Assembly: GCA_047975765.1 (NCBI GenBank)
Contig: JBKEEF010000002.1
Location: forward strand, 186,001-250,000
Direction: 5' to 3'
Length of the DNA stretch: 64,000 nt
From: JAQWBS01 sp047975765
GTDB lineage: Bacteria; Pseudomonadota; Alphaproteobacteria; RF32; CAG-239
The position numbers were made by a program, and so were the translations under genes. Of this stretch, positions 15,492-24,143 are shown piece after piece. Positions within the stretch are counted from its first letter, which is position 1; the number at the start of each line of letters is the position of its first letter. The notes below the pieces were generated by a model, which saw nothing but the letters and a program-made list of their open reading frames with translations, made no database searches and was not told the DNA's origin.

Positions 15492-17771
15492 TTATTTAGA
15501 GCCAATTCCACCGAGTGTTTTCAAATAAAAGTCCACAGAAACCTCAAAATTATTATTATATTTAGGATCATTAGAAAACTCTTTACTAATGTTTGTTCCC
15601 ATTTTGAAGCATTCATCTTCATAAATCAATGAACCGCCATATTCCAAAGTTCCACCTTCTTTAGTCAAATCTATACGGTCATAAATGCTAACTGACCAAT
15701 CTCTAGTAAGTTGAGAATTAACTGCAAAATAGAGTTCTCTTCGTTCACCAAAATTGGTAATTGAATATGAGTTATCATCTTTCAAATAAATATAAGCCAC
15801 ATAGAAGTTTAATAGCTTTGGACCAAAGTTTGTTGAAAGCTCGCTATATTCTAAATTATAGTTGCTACGATTAATCGCAAAACGATAGTTCAAATCCAAG
15901 TATTCAAAAGGGTTTGCATAAAAACGTCCAAAATAGTTACTTAAATAGGCATTTCCTTCGCTATAGTTCAAAAAAGTTTCTTCACGTCTTGTTTTGTAGC
16001 TTTGAGCAAGCAACAAAGAGGTTCTTCCCCAGACATTTCCATAGGAACTCCAATTAACACCGTAACTCACTCTGCTACCCGTGTCGTTAATGTCATATCC
16101 TGCATATCTATTGACATCTAAAATATTTGTATCATCAATTCTGATGTTTTGACTGTCATTATTTGGAACTTTATTTTCCTTGTTTCCACCATTTGGTGCT
16201 AAAACAGCAACCACAATTGGTTCAACAATCTGACGTGTTTCACCAGCGGCTTTCACAAAAGGAAGTCTCCACTCGTAAGAAAGTTGTGGGAAAATTCTTC
16301 CAACGCTTCCATCATATTCTTCATTAACTGAATTATTGTAATTTGTGATATAGTATAAATCTGTTTTAACAGAAGCCATCAATCTCTGCTTCGCACCATA
16401 AGATGTTGTTTGAGGCAAAACCCAAGAATTAATCATTGATGTTCTTTGACTTGTCACACCATCTTGACGATAGATAGAAGCCAAACTTAGTTGGTTTTTA
16501 TTGTAAAAACCATAATCATTCATTTCACCATACTGTTCATAAGTTGCCAGAGGAACAACATAAGGTTTATTTTCTTGCCTTAAATCATAACTAATCTGTT
16601 TATAGTAATATGATTCAATACCTGCAAAATTTCTATCATCAAAACGATGAAACTTCGCTGAAGAAACTAACCATGCATCATCTTTACCCTTCAAAGACAT
16701 ATCTTTTAAATAGGTTCTATCAGAAACATAGTTTAGATTAATTTCTGAAACCCACAAATCATTAATTTCATAGTTATTTTTCAAAAACAAATGTCCACGG
16801 TCTTTGTTTTTATATTCATTTGATTTGCTATCATGCAAACCACTTGCACTAAATTTTAAACGACCAGAATAGAAATATTTATCATAATCAACAGCTAAAA
16901 TTGGACCTCTTCTAGTTGAATACCCAGGGCTTAATATCAAGTTTTCATGGTCAGAAATATCAAAGAAATACTTTGACATAAACTTTGCCCCAAAATATGT
17001 ACTTGAAGTCATGCTTGGCATCAAGAAACCAGAACGTCTCTTAACTGTTGGATCTGGATGAGAAAAAAACGGAAGATAAAAAACAGGAACACCCTTCATT
17101 TCCAAAAAAGCATTTGTATAATTTACATTTTTTGCCTCAGCATCATGTCTAATTTTTCGAGCTTTCAATTGCCAAAGAGGGTCAGAGTTTTCACACAAAT
17201 CACAGGCTGAATAAACAGCTCTTTTCATTACTTTGTCATTATTTTCATATTTAACAACATCTTGAGCAGCTAAGTGTGTTTTATCTCTCATCACAATTTT
17301 GATATCCTTCATGGTAACTCTATCAAAATTATCTTCTAAATTAGCTCTTTCCGCATAAATCACATCACCATCTGCATTAAGTAAAATAACATGACCTTCT
17401 GCGACAATAGAATCTTTTCCTTTATTATAAGTCACCTTATCTGCTTGTATCGTAACGTCACCACGCATAATATTAACATTACCTTGAGCAATAACTGTAT
17501 TTTCTTTAGAATCATTTTCCACTTCATCTGCGCTAAAATGAACATCTTCTTCATCTGCCTTTGGAGTTTCTTTCTTATTTCCACCCTTAACATTGGCAAA
17601 TTCTAAGATGTCTCGTTTAGGTTTGATTTCCGCAACATATTTTTGTTCATTCACATAAGCAGATTCTTCCTGAAACAAATCACGTTGAATTGCCAGTTCC
17701 TGAGATCTAGCAATGAGCGGAAGAACAACAAAGGCTGTTGTTGCCAATAATGTGAATTTATTTTTAAGCAT
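15492..17771 (-). CDS. lptD: LPS-assembly protein LptD
   Basis: LptD is the outer-membrane barrel that inserts LPS into the outer leaflet. The 759-residue protein has a signal peptide (to about residue 23), a periplasmic OstA/LptA-like beta-jellyroll (about 75-170, with VHFSADEVENDSKENTVIAQ), then a large C-terminal barrel with many aromatic strands. A CDLC pair near residue 190 may form disulphides, as in E. coli LptD. It overlaps lptF by 8 bases and is followed by surA, which assists folding of this barrel, so the order is functionally sensible. Confidence 0.93.
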   Translation of the reverse strand: MLKNKFTLLATTAFVVLPLIARSQELAIQRDLFQEESAYVNEQKYVAEIKPKRDILEFANVKGGNKKETPKADEEDVHFSADEVENDSKENTVIAQGNVNIMRGDVTIQADKVTYNKGKDSIVAEGHVILLNADGDVIYAERANLEDNFDRVTMKDIKIVMRDKTHLAAQDVVKYENNDKVMKRAVYSACDLCENSDPLWQLKARKIRHDAEAKNVNYTNAFLEMKGVPVFYLPFFSHPDPTVKRRSGFLMPSMTSSTYFGAKFMSKYFFDISDHENLILSPGYSTRRGPILAVDYDKYFYSGRLKFSASGLHDSKSNEYKNKDRGHLFLKNNYEINDLWVSEINLNYVSDRTYLKDMSLKGKDDAWLVSSAKFHRFDDRNFAGIESYYYKQISYDLRQENKPYVVPLATYEQYGEMNDYGFYNKNQLSLASIYRQDGVTSQRTSMINSWVLPQTTSYGAKQRLMASVKTDLYYITNYNNSVNEEYDGSVGRIFPQLSYEWRLPFVKAAGETRQIVEPIVVAVLAPNGGNKENKVPNNDSQNIRIDDTNILDVNRYAGYDINDTGSRVSYGVNWSSYGNVWGRTSLLLAQSYKTRREETFLNYSEGNAYLSNYFGRFYANPFEYLDLNYRFAINRSNYNLEYSELSTNFGPKLLNFYVAYIYLKDDNSYSITNFGERRELYFAVNSQLTRDWSVSIYDRIDLTKEGGTLEYGGSLIYEDECFKMGTNISKEFSNDPKYNNNFEVSVDFYLKTLGGIGSK

Positions 17772-18891
17772 TTACATCCGGACCCTTATTTTTTCTTCTG
17801 AAATATTTTGCCGGATTATAATACAACAACAAATATATACAAATAATGAACGGAAGGAGGAGATTAAGATAATAAAGAGACAAAAGACTAATGCTTTTCA
17901 CTGCCATATTTGAATAAGCTAAATCACCAGATTGAACAATAACCATAACCAATGTTGACAAACAAATAATTCTAACTTGTCCACGACGGTTGAAATTTCC
18001 AACAATCAAACCTGTACAAGCAATAAGCGCAAAAACAAGATTATAAAAAGAAGAAGTCAATCTTTTGTTTCCTTCAACGAAAAACTTATTTCTTTCTTTA
18101 AGCGTAAGATTTTTATCTTTATATGAGGTAAGAAGTTCACCTAATGTTTTTTCTCTTGCTTTCTCTTCTTTTTTCTTTGCTGATCCAAAATTTCCAAAGT
18201 CGACAGAATACCTGTCAAATGAAACTGAAACGAACTGTTTGTTTTTTTCATTAACTTCTTGTCTAACACCATGAACTAGAATGATTCTAGGACCTTTTTC
18301 AGTATAAACGACACGCCCTTTTTCAGCAGAAAGGGTTGTACGAAGCCCTTCTTTTCTTTCATCATTAATCAATACACCAGAAACAGAACCATCTTTTTCG
18401 TGAGATGCTATAAAAACCGTAAAATTGTTTTGAATATTATTAAATTCACCTGCTTTGAACATAAGGTGAGAAACATTGTTTTTCACTTTCCATTCTAACT
18501 CACTAAAAGCCTTTTCAGCTTGAGGAATTCCAATATTACTCACATAAAAACAAAAAATTGTAATCACAAAACCAAAAAGAAAAACTGGTTTCGCAATTTG
18601 AAAATGACTAATCCCTGCCGCTTTAATAACAACAAGCTCTCTGTCAGAAAGCATTTTATTATAAACAAACAATGTTGAGATGAAAACCGCAATTGGAGAA
18701 ATGATAGCAAAAAGTCGTGGCATCAAAAGAGATGTCAGTTCCAAGAAAACACTCACAGGAAGTCCTTTGTTTGTAATTAACTCAACAAATCTTAAAGACT
18801 GAGTGAGCCAAAGAATGGACATTAGTGAAAATGTCACCAGCAAAAAGCTGATTGTTAATTGCTTAACTATGTATAAATTTAATTTTTTCAT
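17764..18891 (-). CDS. lptF: LPS export permease LptF
   Basis: LptF and LptG form the inner-membrane channel of the LptB2FG transporter that extracts LPS. The 375-residue protein has three N-terminal membrane segments with LWLTQSLRFVELITNKG and LSDRELVVIKAAGISHFQIA, both typical of LptF. A periplasmic beta-jellyroll follows (about 140-240) and three C-terminal segments. It is called LptF rather than LptG on those motifs. Its usual partner lptG is not adjacent: lptD follows directly, overlapping by 8 bases. Confidence 0.85.
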   Translation of the reverse strand: MKKLNLYIVKQLTISFLLVTFSLMSILWLTQSLRFVELITNKGLPVSVFLELTSLLMPRLFAIISPIAVFISTLFVYNKMLSDRELVVIKAAGISHFQIAKPVFLFGFVITIFCFYVSNIGIPQAEKAFSELEWKVKNNVSHLMFKAGEFNNIQNNFTVFIASHEKDGSVSGVLINDERKEGLRTTLSAEKGRVVYTEKGPRIILVHGVRQEVNEKNKQFVSVSFDRYSVDFGNFGSAKKKEEKAREKTLGELLTSYKDKNLTLKERNKFFVEGNKRLTSSFYNLVFALIACTGLIVGNFNRRGQVRIICLSTLVMVIVQSGDLAYSNMAVKSISLLSLYYLNLLLPFIICIYLLLYYNPAKYFRRKNKGPDVNA

Positions 18892-18956
18892 GTGCCAAAT
18901 TATAAACAGATTTTCCTAGATTAATACTAATAAAATTAAGATATTACAAGTTATTT

Positions 18957-19859
18957 TTACTTTTTCGAGGCAAGAGGATGTTTTGATTTCACAATTTCCA
19001 TCAATCGCTCAGAAACAATATGCGTATAAATTTGAGTTGTAGAAATATCTTCATGACCAAGCATCTTCTGAACACTACGTAAATCCGCATCATTATTAAG
19101 TAAATGCGTAGCGAAAGAATGACGAAGAACGTGTGGTGAAACACGAGAGGGAGAAATTCCCATTAAAACTGCAATTTTTTTGATATTTTTAAAAAAAGCA
19201 TCTCTCGTGATATGTCCACTTCTTGACCGAATAGATGGAAACATCCAGATTGAACGCCTTCCTTCCTTTATGAAACAATCTCTAAATTTCAAATATTCCA
19301 AAACGGCATCTAATGCAGAAGTTGCTACTGGGATAATTCTTTCTTTACTACCCTTCCCTTTGACCAAGATTTGCTTCTTGTCAAAATTTATAGCATTTTC
19401 TGGTAAACCAACCAACTCTGAAACCCGCAAACCACAAGCATACATCAATTCCAACATAACCGCCATACGACGATGAGAAACATCATTTTCGCTTCTGGAA
19501 AATTCGATCATTTCCTTCATCTCTTGTTGTGTTAAAAATTTGGGAAGATTTTTATCAAGTTTAGGTGTGGTCATATTCATTGCTGGATTTTCTAAAATTT
19601 CTTTTTCAGAAAACAAAAATTTGAAAAATTCTCGGATAGTTGAAATTTTACGTGCAATTGATTTGCTCGAAAAATCATATTCACTCAACTCTTGAACATA
19701 ATCTGATAAATCTTCCTTAGAAATCTTCTTAACATCTTCTTCATCAATAATTTCAAAAAACTGTTTCATATCACTCTCATAAGCCAAAAGGGTGTTCGGA
19801 GAAGCACCCTTTTCTGCTGAAAGCATTTCTAAAAAAATTTTAATCAGATTTTCGTTCAT
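18957..19859 (-). CDS. xerD: Tyrosine recombinase XerD (or XerC)
   Basis: XerC and XerD resolve chromosome dimers at dif under FtsK control. The 300-residue protein has an N-terminal SAM-like DNA-binding domain (1-90) and the catalytic domain with Arg in CGLRVSELVGL, the Lys of the beta-hairpin (KGKGSKER), HVLRHSFATHLL (His-x-x-Arg), LGHEDISTTQIYTHI with the second His and the nucleophile Tyr. All six catalytic residues are present. XerD is favoured over XerC by overall resemblance and by its site next to aroK, an order seen in Alphaproteobacteria. Confidence 0.88.
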   Translation of the reverse strand: MNENLIKIFLEMLSAEKGASPNTLLAYESDMKQFFEIIDEEDVKKISKEDLSDYVQELSEYDFSSKSIARKISTIREFFKFLFSEKEILENPAMNMTTPKLDKNLPKFLTQQEMKEMIEFSRSENDVSHRRMAVMLELMYACGLRVSELVGLPENAINFDKKQILVKGKGSKERIIPVATSALDAVLEYLKFRDCFIKEGRRSIWMFPSIRSRSGHITRDAFFKNIKKIAVLMGISPSRVSPHVLRHSFATHLLNNDADLRSVQKMLGHEDISTTQIYTHIVSERLMEIVKSKHPLASKK

Positions 19860-20003
19860 TTACTTCTTCAAGAAATTATTATCCAAAGGTTCTTCGATAT
19901 GTTGAACATTGATTGGCAAATCTCGAGAAGCCAAAACACCAACAACCAATAAAATAGCAATTCCTAGGATATAAAAAATTTTTTTTGATTTTTTCTGTCT
20001 CAT
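19860..20003 (-). CDS. Small single-pass membrane protein, 47 residues
   Basis: A short open frame (ATG at 20001-20003, stop at 19860-19862) sits immediately before xerD. It codes for a Lys-rich start (MRQKKSKK), one hydrophobic segment (about residues 9-25, IFYILGIAILLVVGVLA) and a short polar tail with SRDLPINVQHIEEPLDNN. The stop is right beside the xerD start, which suggests a joint transcript. Positive-inside charge suggests an N-in orientation. Small membrane proteins upstream of xerD next to aroK occur in other Alphaproteobacteria, which supports it being real; the function is unknown. Confidence 0.65.
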   Translation of the reverse strand: MRQKKSKKIFYILGIAILLVVGVLASRDLPINVQHIEEPLDNNFLKK

Positions 20004-20066
20004 GATGTATAAACCTTAGTTAAGTTAATTTATCTAATTATGTAACATAATCTATAAGTAAATAAA

Positions 20067-20606
20067 ATGCAAAAAATAAATAAAATTGTCCTCTTAGTTG
20101 GATTGATGGGCAGCGGTAAGACAAGTGTCGGAAAAAGACTAGCAAAAAAACTAAAACTGCCTTTTGTTGATGGTGACCAAGAAATTGAAAGAGCCGCAGG
20201 GCTTTCACTTGTTGATGTTCTGAAATGCTTTGGCGAAGAAGAATATCGTGCAGGAGAAGCTCGTGTGATGAAAAGACTTCTTCAAGGAGATCCTTGTGTT
20301 CTTGCTTCAGGAGGAGGTTCTTTTGTGGCAGATCAGACTAGACTTCTTGCTAAGAAAAACGCTGTAACGGTTTGGCTTAAAGCTGATATTGATGTTTTAT
20401 ACACCCGTACAGCTGGTCGCAAACATCGCCCTTTTTTGACAGAAAGTGATAATCTTCTCAAGAACAAACTTGAAAAATATATCAACGAAGAATATCCTTA
20501 TTATTCTGAGGCAGATATTGTCGTTGAAACAAAAGAAGAAATGGTCGACAACACAGTTAACCGCGTAATTGATTCTATTTTCGAGTTTATTAACAAGGAT
20601 TCATAA
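20067..20606 (+). CDS. aroK: Shikimate kinase
   Basis: AroK phosphorylates shikimate with ATP on the way to chorismate and aromatic amino acids. The 179-residue protein has Walker A GLMGSGKTSVG, the shikimate-binding DGDQEIE, the glycine-rich ASGGGSF, and the lid TAGRKHRPFL. Length is normal. It is divergent from xerD and the small membrane protein. In many Alphaproteobacteria aroB follows aroK; here a CorC-type gene follows after 5 bases. Confidence 0.95.
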   Translation: MQKINKIVLLVGLMGSGKTSVGKRLAKKLKLPFVDGDQEIERAAGLSLVDVLKCFGEEEYRAGEARVMKRLLQGDPCVLASGGGSFVADQTRLLAKKNAVTVWLKADIDVLYTRTAGRKHRPFLTESDNLLKNKLEKYINEEYPYYSEADIVVETKEEMVDNTVNRVIDSIFEFINKDS

Positions 20607-20611
20607 AAGCC

Positions 20612-21853
20612 ATGCTCATCGCATCGATTGTTGTTTTTCTTTTACTTTGTCTCTCTGCTTTTTTTTCAGGCTCAGAAACAGCGCTCACAGGAGCTTCTAA
20701 AGCTTATATGCAAGACAAAGAGAAAAACGATAAAAGTGCGCGTGCTGCAATTTTAAACAGGCTCTTTGAAAAAAAAGACAACATCATTATCACAACCTTA
20801 CTTGGTTCAAACTTAGCAAACACTTTAGCAACCTCATTATCTACGAGTGTTCTCATTGCTCTTTTTGGAAATGAAGGCGTTGCTTATGCAACCATCATTA
20901 TGACCATTTTGGTTTTGATATATACAGATATGCTTCCAAAAACTTATGCTGTCAGAAATTCAAATAAAATGGCTCTTTTAGTTGCTCCATTTATCAGATT
21001 TTTTGTCATTCTCTTTAGTCCTTTTGTTTATCTTCTTCAAATTATTGTAAAATTCACTTTTAAACTTTTTGGTCTCAAAAATACAGATGACACAGAGCAA
21101 ATGGCTGTATCTGAAATCAGAGGCGCTATCAATATGTATAATGGTTCTGAAAAAAAAGAAGAAAAAGAAATGCTTAAAGGCATTTTAGACCTTTCAGAAA
21201 TTGAAGTTTATGATGTGATGAACCACAGAAAAAATCTTTATTATTTGGATATTGACTTACCTCACGAAGAAAAAATTAAAAAACTTCAAAAATGTCCTTA
21301 TTCAAGAGTTCCGCTTTATCGTGAAAAACCAGACAATATTATTGGTGTTTTGATTGTTAAAAATTTTCTCAAAGAATATGTCAGAAATATTGAAAACTTA
21401 ACAAAACTTGATTTCAATTCAACAATCATTAAGCCATGGTTTATTCCAAACAACACAGCAATTAAAAGCTTTTCGAGACCGCAGAGAACATTTTGCTATT
21501 GTGATTGATGAATATGGTTTGATTGAAGGAATTGTTACGCTTGAAGATATCATCGAAGAAATCGTTGGCGATATCAACGACGAAAGCGATCTTGTTTTCT
21601 CTAATAGCTCTTCCATTAAGAAACTTGGAAACAGCTATATTGTCGACGGAGAAAGTTCAATCCGTGATATCAATCTAATGGTTGGAATTTAGATGACGAA
21701 AACTTTGTAACAATTGCAGGATACCTTCTTGATAAATCAAGAATAATCCCTCAAGAAGGACAAAAATTTGTCTTTGACAATTTTAAATTTGAAGTTATTA
21801 AAAGACACAAAAACCAAATCAGCCAGATTAAAATTACAAAAATTAAGAATTAG
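20612..21853 (+). pseudogene. CorC/HlyC (CNNM-CBS) membrane protein gene with two frameshifts
   Basis: The full-length reading is split into three frames. Residues 1-290 cover the DUF21/CNNM membrane domain (four membrane segments, SGSETALTGA motif) and the first CBS region. The frame shifts near 21,440-21,480, after which AFRDRREHFAIVIDEYG and the second CBS domain (LEDIIEEIVGDI) continue to about 21,690. It then shifts again before WNLDDENFVTIAGYLLDKS and the CorC_HlyC tail, which ends at 21,853. Family members of this type are linked to Mg2+/Co2+ efflux or haemolysin-like functions. Two indels within 250 bp of otherwise conserved sequence point to either a recently inactivated gene or assembly errors. 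The 3' end overlaps the convergent amidotransferase gene by 11 bases. Confidence 0.8.
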
Positions 21854-22721
21854 AAGCTGAAATATCACAATAGATTGAAAAATATTCAAAAAGCTTACGG
21901 CTTGCATTGTCTTGATATTTTGCAAATAAAATTTCCGGATGCCACTGAACTCCAAAAGCAAGCGATGGATATCCCATAAATTCAACCCCTTCAACAATTC
22001 CCTCAGGGCTTTGAGCTGAAAGTTTTAGTATATCTTTAACCTTATTAATGGATTTCATAGTCAAAGCTTCTCCATGATTAGAGTTCACTGAAATTTTTTC
22101 TTCACCAACTATTCTATGAAGAATAGAATTTTTATCAATCAAAACATCATGTGCAAAATTATGTCTGTCTTGAGGTTTATGAGTTTCTGTTGTTCTTGTT
22201 TCTTTATTCAGATTATAGTGCATCAAGAGCCCTTTTTCAGATGCCCAGACCTCACTCATCATCTGCATTCCACCGCAAACACCGAAAACAGGAAGACCTC
22301 TTCTAAAAGCCTCCTGAGAAGCTTGAATATACGCCTTAGCTCTTTTATCAGCTTCTTGTTCAACTTTTTCTTCATACCACTCTTTTGGTGAGTTGAAAAA
22401 ACCTCCTGGGAGAATAAGCCCGTCAATTTCTTGCATTTGTTCAGCTATTTTATCATAAGTAATGAAACGAATATCTAATCCCACAGCTAAAATGGAATAC
22501 AAAAAATATTGATTAATCGAATAATCGCACCCATCTCTTCCCAACAAAAAACCAATAGTTGACTTGACTTTATTCTTATCATATCCACTAAAAATAGCTT
22601 TTTTGTCTTCTTCTTTTAGAAAAATCTCTGGAATAGTGGCTAAGTCAATCAAACTTTCATCTATTCCATAAGAAACATAATTTGTATTTTCATATTGTTT
22701 TTTTTCTAAGAAATATTTCAT
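21843..22721 (-). CDS. Class I glutamine amidotransferase-like hydrolase (peptidase C26, PuuD-like)
   Basis: The catalytic Cys lies in FGVCGGMQMM and the His-Glu pair in QWHPEIL, giving the Cys-His-Glu triad of class I amidotransferases. LILPGGFF forms the oxyanion strand. The arrangement fits the gamma-glutamyl-GABA hydrolase (C26) family, although a roughly 70-residue N-terminal part is unusual. I start it at the ATG at 22,721, because AAGG lies 6 bases before it; a TTG at 22,736 is less likely. It follows the ADP-dependent kinase with a 1-base gap, so the two are translationally coupled. The substrate is unknown. Confidence 0.7.
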   Translation of the reverse strand: MKYFLEKKQYENTNYVSYGIDESLIDLATIPEIFLKEEDKKAIFSGYDKNKVKSTIGFLLGRDGCDYSINQYFLYSILAVGLDIRFITYDKIAEQMQEIDGLILPGGFFNSPKEWYEEKVEQEADKRAKAYIQASQEAFRRGLPVFGVCGGMQMMSEVWASEKGLLMHYNLNKETRTTETHKPQDRHNFAHDVLIDKNSILHRIVGEEKISVNSNHGEALTMKSINKVKDILKLSAQSPEGIVEGVEFMGYPSLAFGVQWHPEILFAKYQDNASRKLFEYFSIYCDISASNS

Positions 22722-22722
22722 T

Positions 22723-24126
22723 CTACCTTGTACCAATTAGGGAAGTTGAAGAAATTGTATCGCCCATTCCAACGAGTGTAATTGGCTTTTCAACTAAAAT
22801 GGTTGGAATAGCAATCACATCAAAACCACCATAAGAACTAATGCCTGAAGAAAGCAAATTATCATCTCCAATATATCTTGAAACTTCATAAAGCTCATTT
22901 AAACCCACATCTGAAACCTCTTTACCGTGCGCCCAAAGTAAGTTTTTCTTTTCATTTATACTTCCAGTTCCAGCCTTTCCTGCTGCAACGGTTGCGGCTA
23001 ATTCCATACCTTGCAAATTCGCTTTTGGAGAAATTTTGAAATTTTTATCCTGAAGCGTGATATAAAGCCCAAACATATGGAGTTGGATTCTTGCACATTT
23101 CACATATTGCTTAATTTTCATCAAACCTTTAAATAAATTCACGCTATGTGTGTCTTTTTCGCAAACTTGTGCCAGCTCTTCTTCATCAATCACTTCAAGA
23201 ATATCTATGGTTTCTCGTTCATTTACACCCACAGAATCAGAAATAGGTGCAAAATTTTCAACAATTTCTTTACGAATCTTTTTATCTTGAGTCGAAGCAA
23301 TTTCTAGGTGTAAAACACCTTTAAAACTGGTTTTTTTCCATTCTTTAATGATTGGTAAAGCTTCTTCCAAAAGTTTGAGACCATTACTCTTCTCAGTCAA
23401 AGCATGAAAACCTGAAAGCACAATAAATTCCTTATCATTTTTACAAAGATTTTCCACAAAGAACTTGTCTTTGACCAGATTCAAGTTCAAAGGATCATAA
23501 GTTGCAATAAAGCGATTAGATTTAGGACAAACAAATTTTTGTCCTTCAATCTCAACTTCATCACCCTTATCAAATTCAATAATCCAATGAATGAGCGGAA
23601 TATCATCACTACGATCAATTTGGTGTGCAGCTTTTTCATTTCCCTTTTCATCAAAGGAATAAATATTATTTTCTTTGATGAATTGATCAGCTTGAAGTTT
23701 TGGCATAGAATTGGTATGAACATAAACTTTTTGAATACCTGTAACACCTAAAACATTTGCCACAATTCCGCCTTGTCCACCCATTTGAAGACGGTCATAA
23801 CCTATATTTTCAACCATCCAATTGTAAATATTAATGTCTTCAGTGAGCCACTCTTCAGCGATTCCCCCTTTAAAACATTTAAAAATTCCCTTAACAACAT
23901 CAGAAGGTTCATCAAGGGAATTTCTTTGAATATTGAGAAGATTTTCAAGAGAGATTTTTTGGAGTTTGACCAATTCTGCTAATCTTTTTCCAGAAATTTT
24001 GATAACAGCATCAACATTAGCATTGAAAGCAGTTGCTGCAGTTTTAATTGTTTTCACATTTTCTAAACTTTGCGGAACAGTTTCATAATTTTTCAACCAT
24101 TGTTTTTTCAAACCCGTAAAACTCAT
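22723..24126 (-). CDS. ADP-dependent glucokinase/phosphofructokinase family kinase
   Basis: ADPGK-family kinases phosphorylate glucose or fructose-6-phosphate using ADP instead of ATP and are best known from archaea and animals. The 467-residue length fits. Seen in order: an NVD motif at residues 37-39 that contacts the sugar, a GGQGGIVANVLG block (116-127), the NERE magnesium motif at 302-305 (NxxE-type), and the GMGD motif at 453-456, whose Asp456 would be the catalytic base and whose glycines form the anion hole. The fold is ribokinase-like. It is coupled to an amidotransferase and followed upstream by a Mic60-like gene. Which sugar it uses cannot be told from these motifs. Confidence 0.8.
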   Translation of the reverse strand: MSFTGLKKQWLKNYETVPQSLENVKTIKTAATAFNANVDAVIKISGKRLAELVKLQKISLENLLNIQRNSLDEPSDVVKGIFKCFKGGIAEEWLTEDINIYNWMVENIGYDRLQMGGQGGIVANVLGVTGIQKVYVHTNSMPKLQADQFIKENNIYSFDEKGNEKAAHQIDRSDDIPLIHWIIEFDKGDEVEIEGQKFVCPKSNRFIATYDPLNLNLVKDKFFVENLCKNDKEFIVLSGFHALTEKSNGLKLLEEALPIIKEWKKTSFKGVLHLEIASTQDKKIRKEIVENFAPISDSVGVNERETIDILEVIDEEELAQVCEKDTHSVNLFKGLMKIKQYVKCARIQLHMFGLYITLQDKNFKISPKANLQGMELAATVAAGKAGTGSINEKKNLLWAHGKEVSDVGLNELYEVSRYIGDDNLLSSGISSYGGFDVIAIPTILVEKPITLVGMGDTISSTSLIGTR

Positions 24127-24143
24127 AAACCCTCTCCTTTTTT

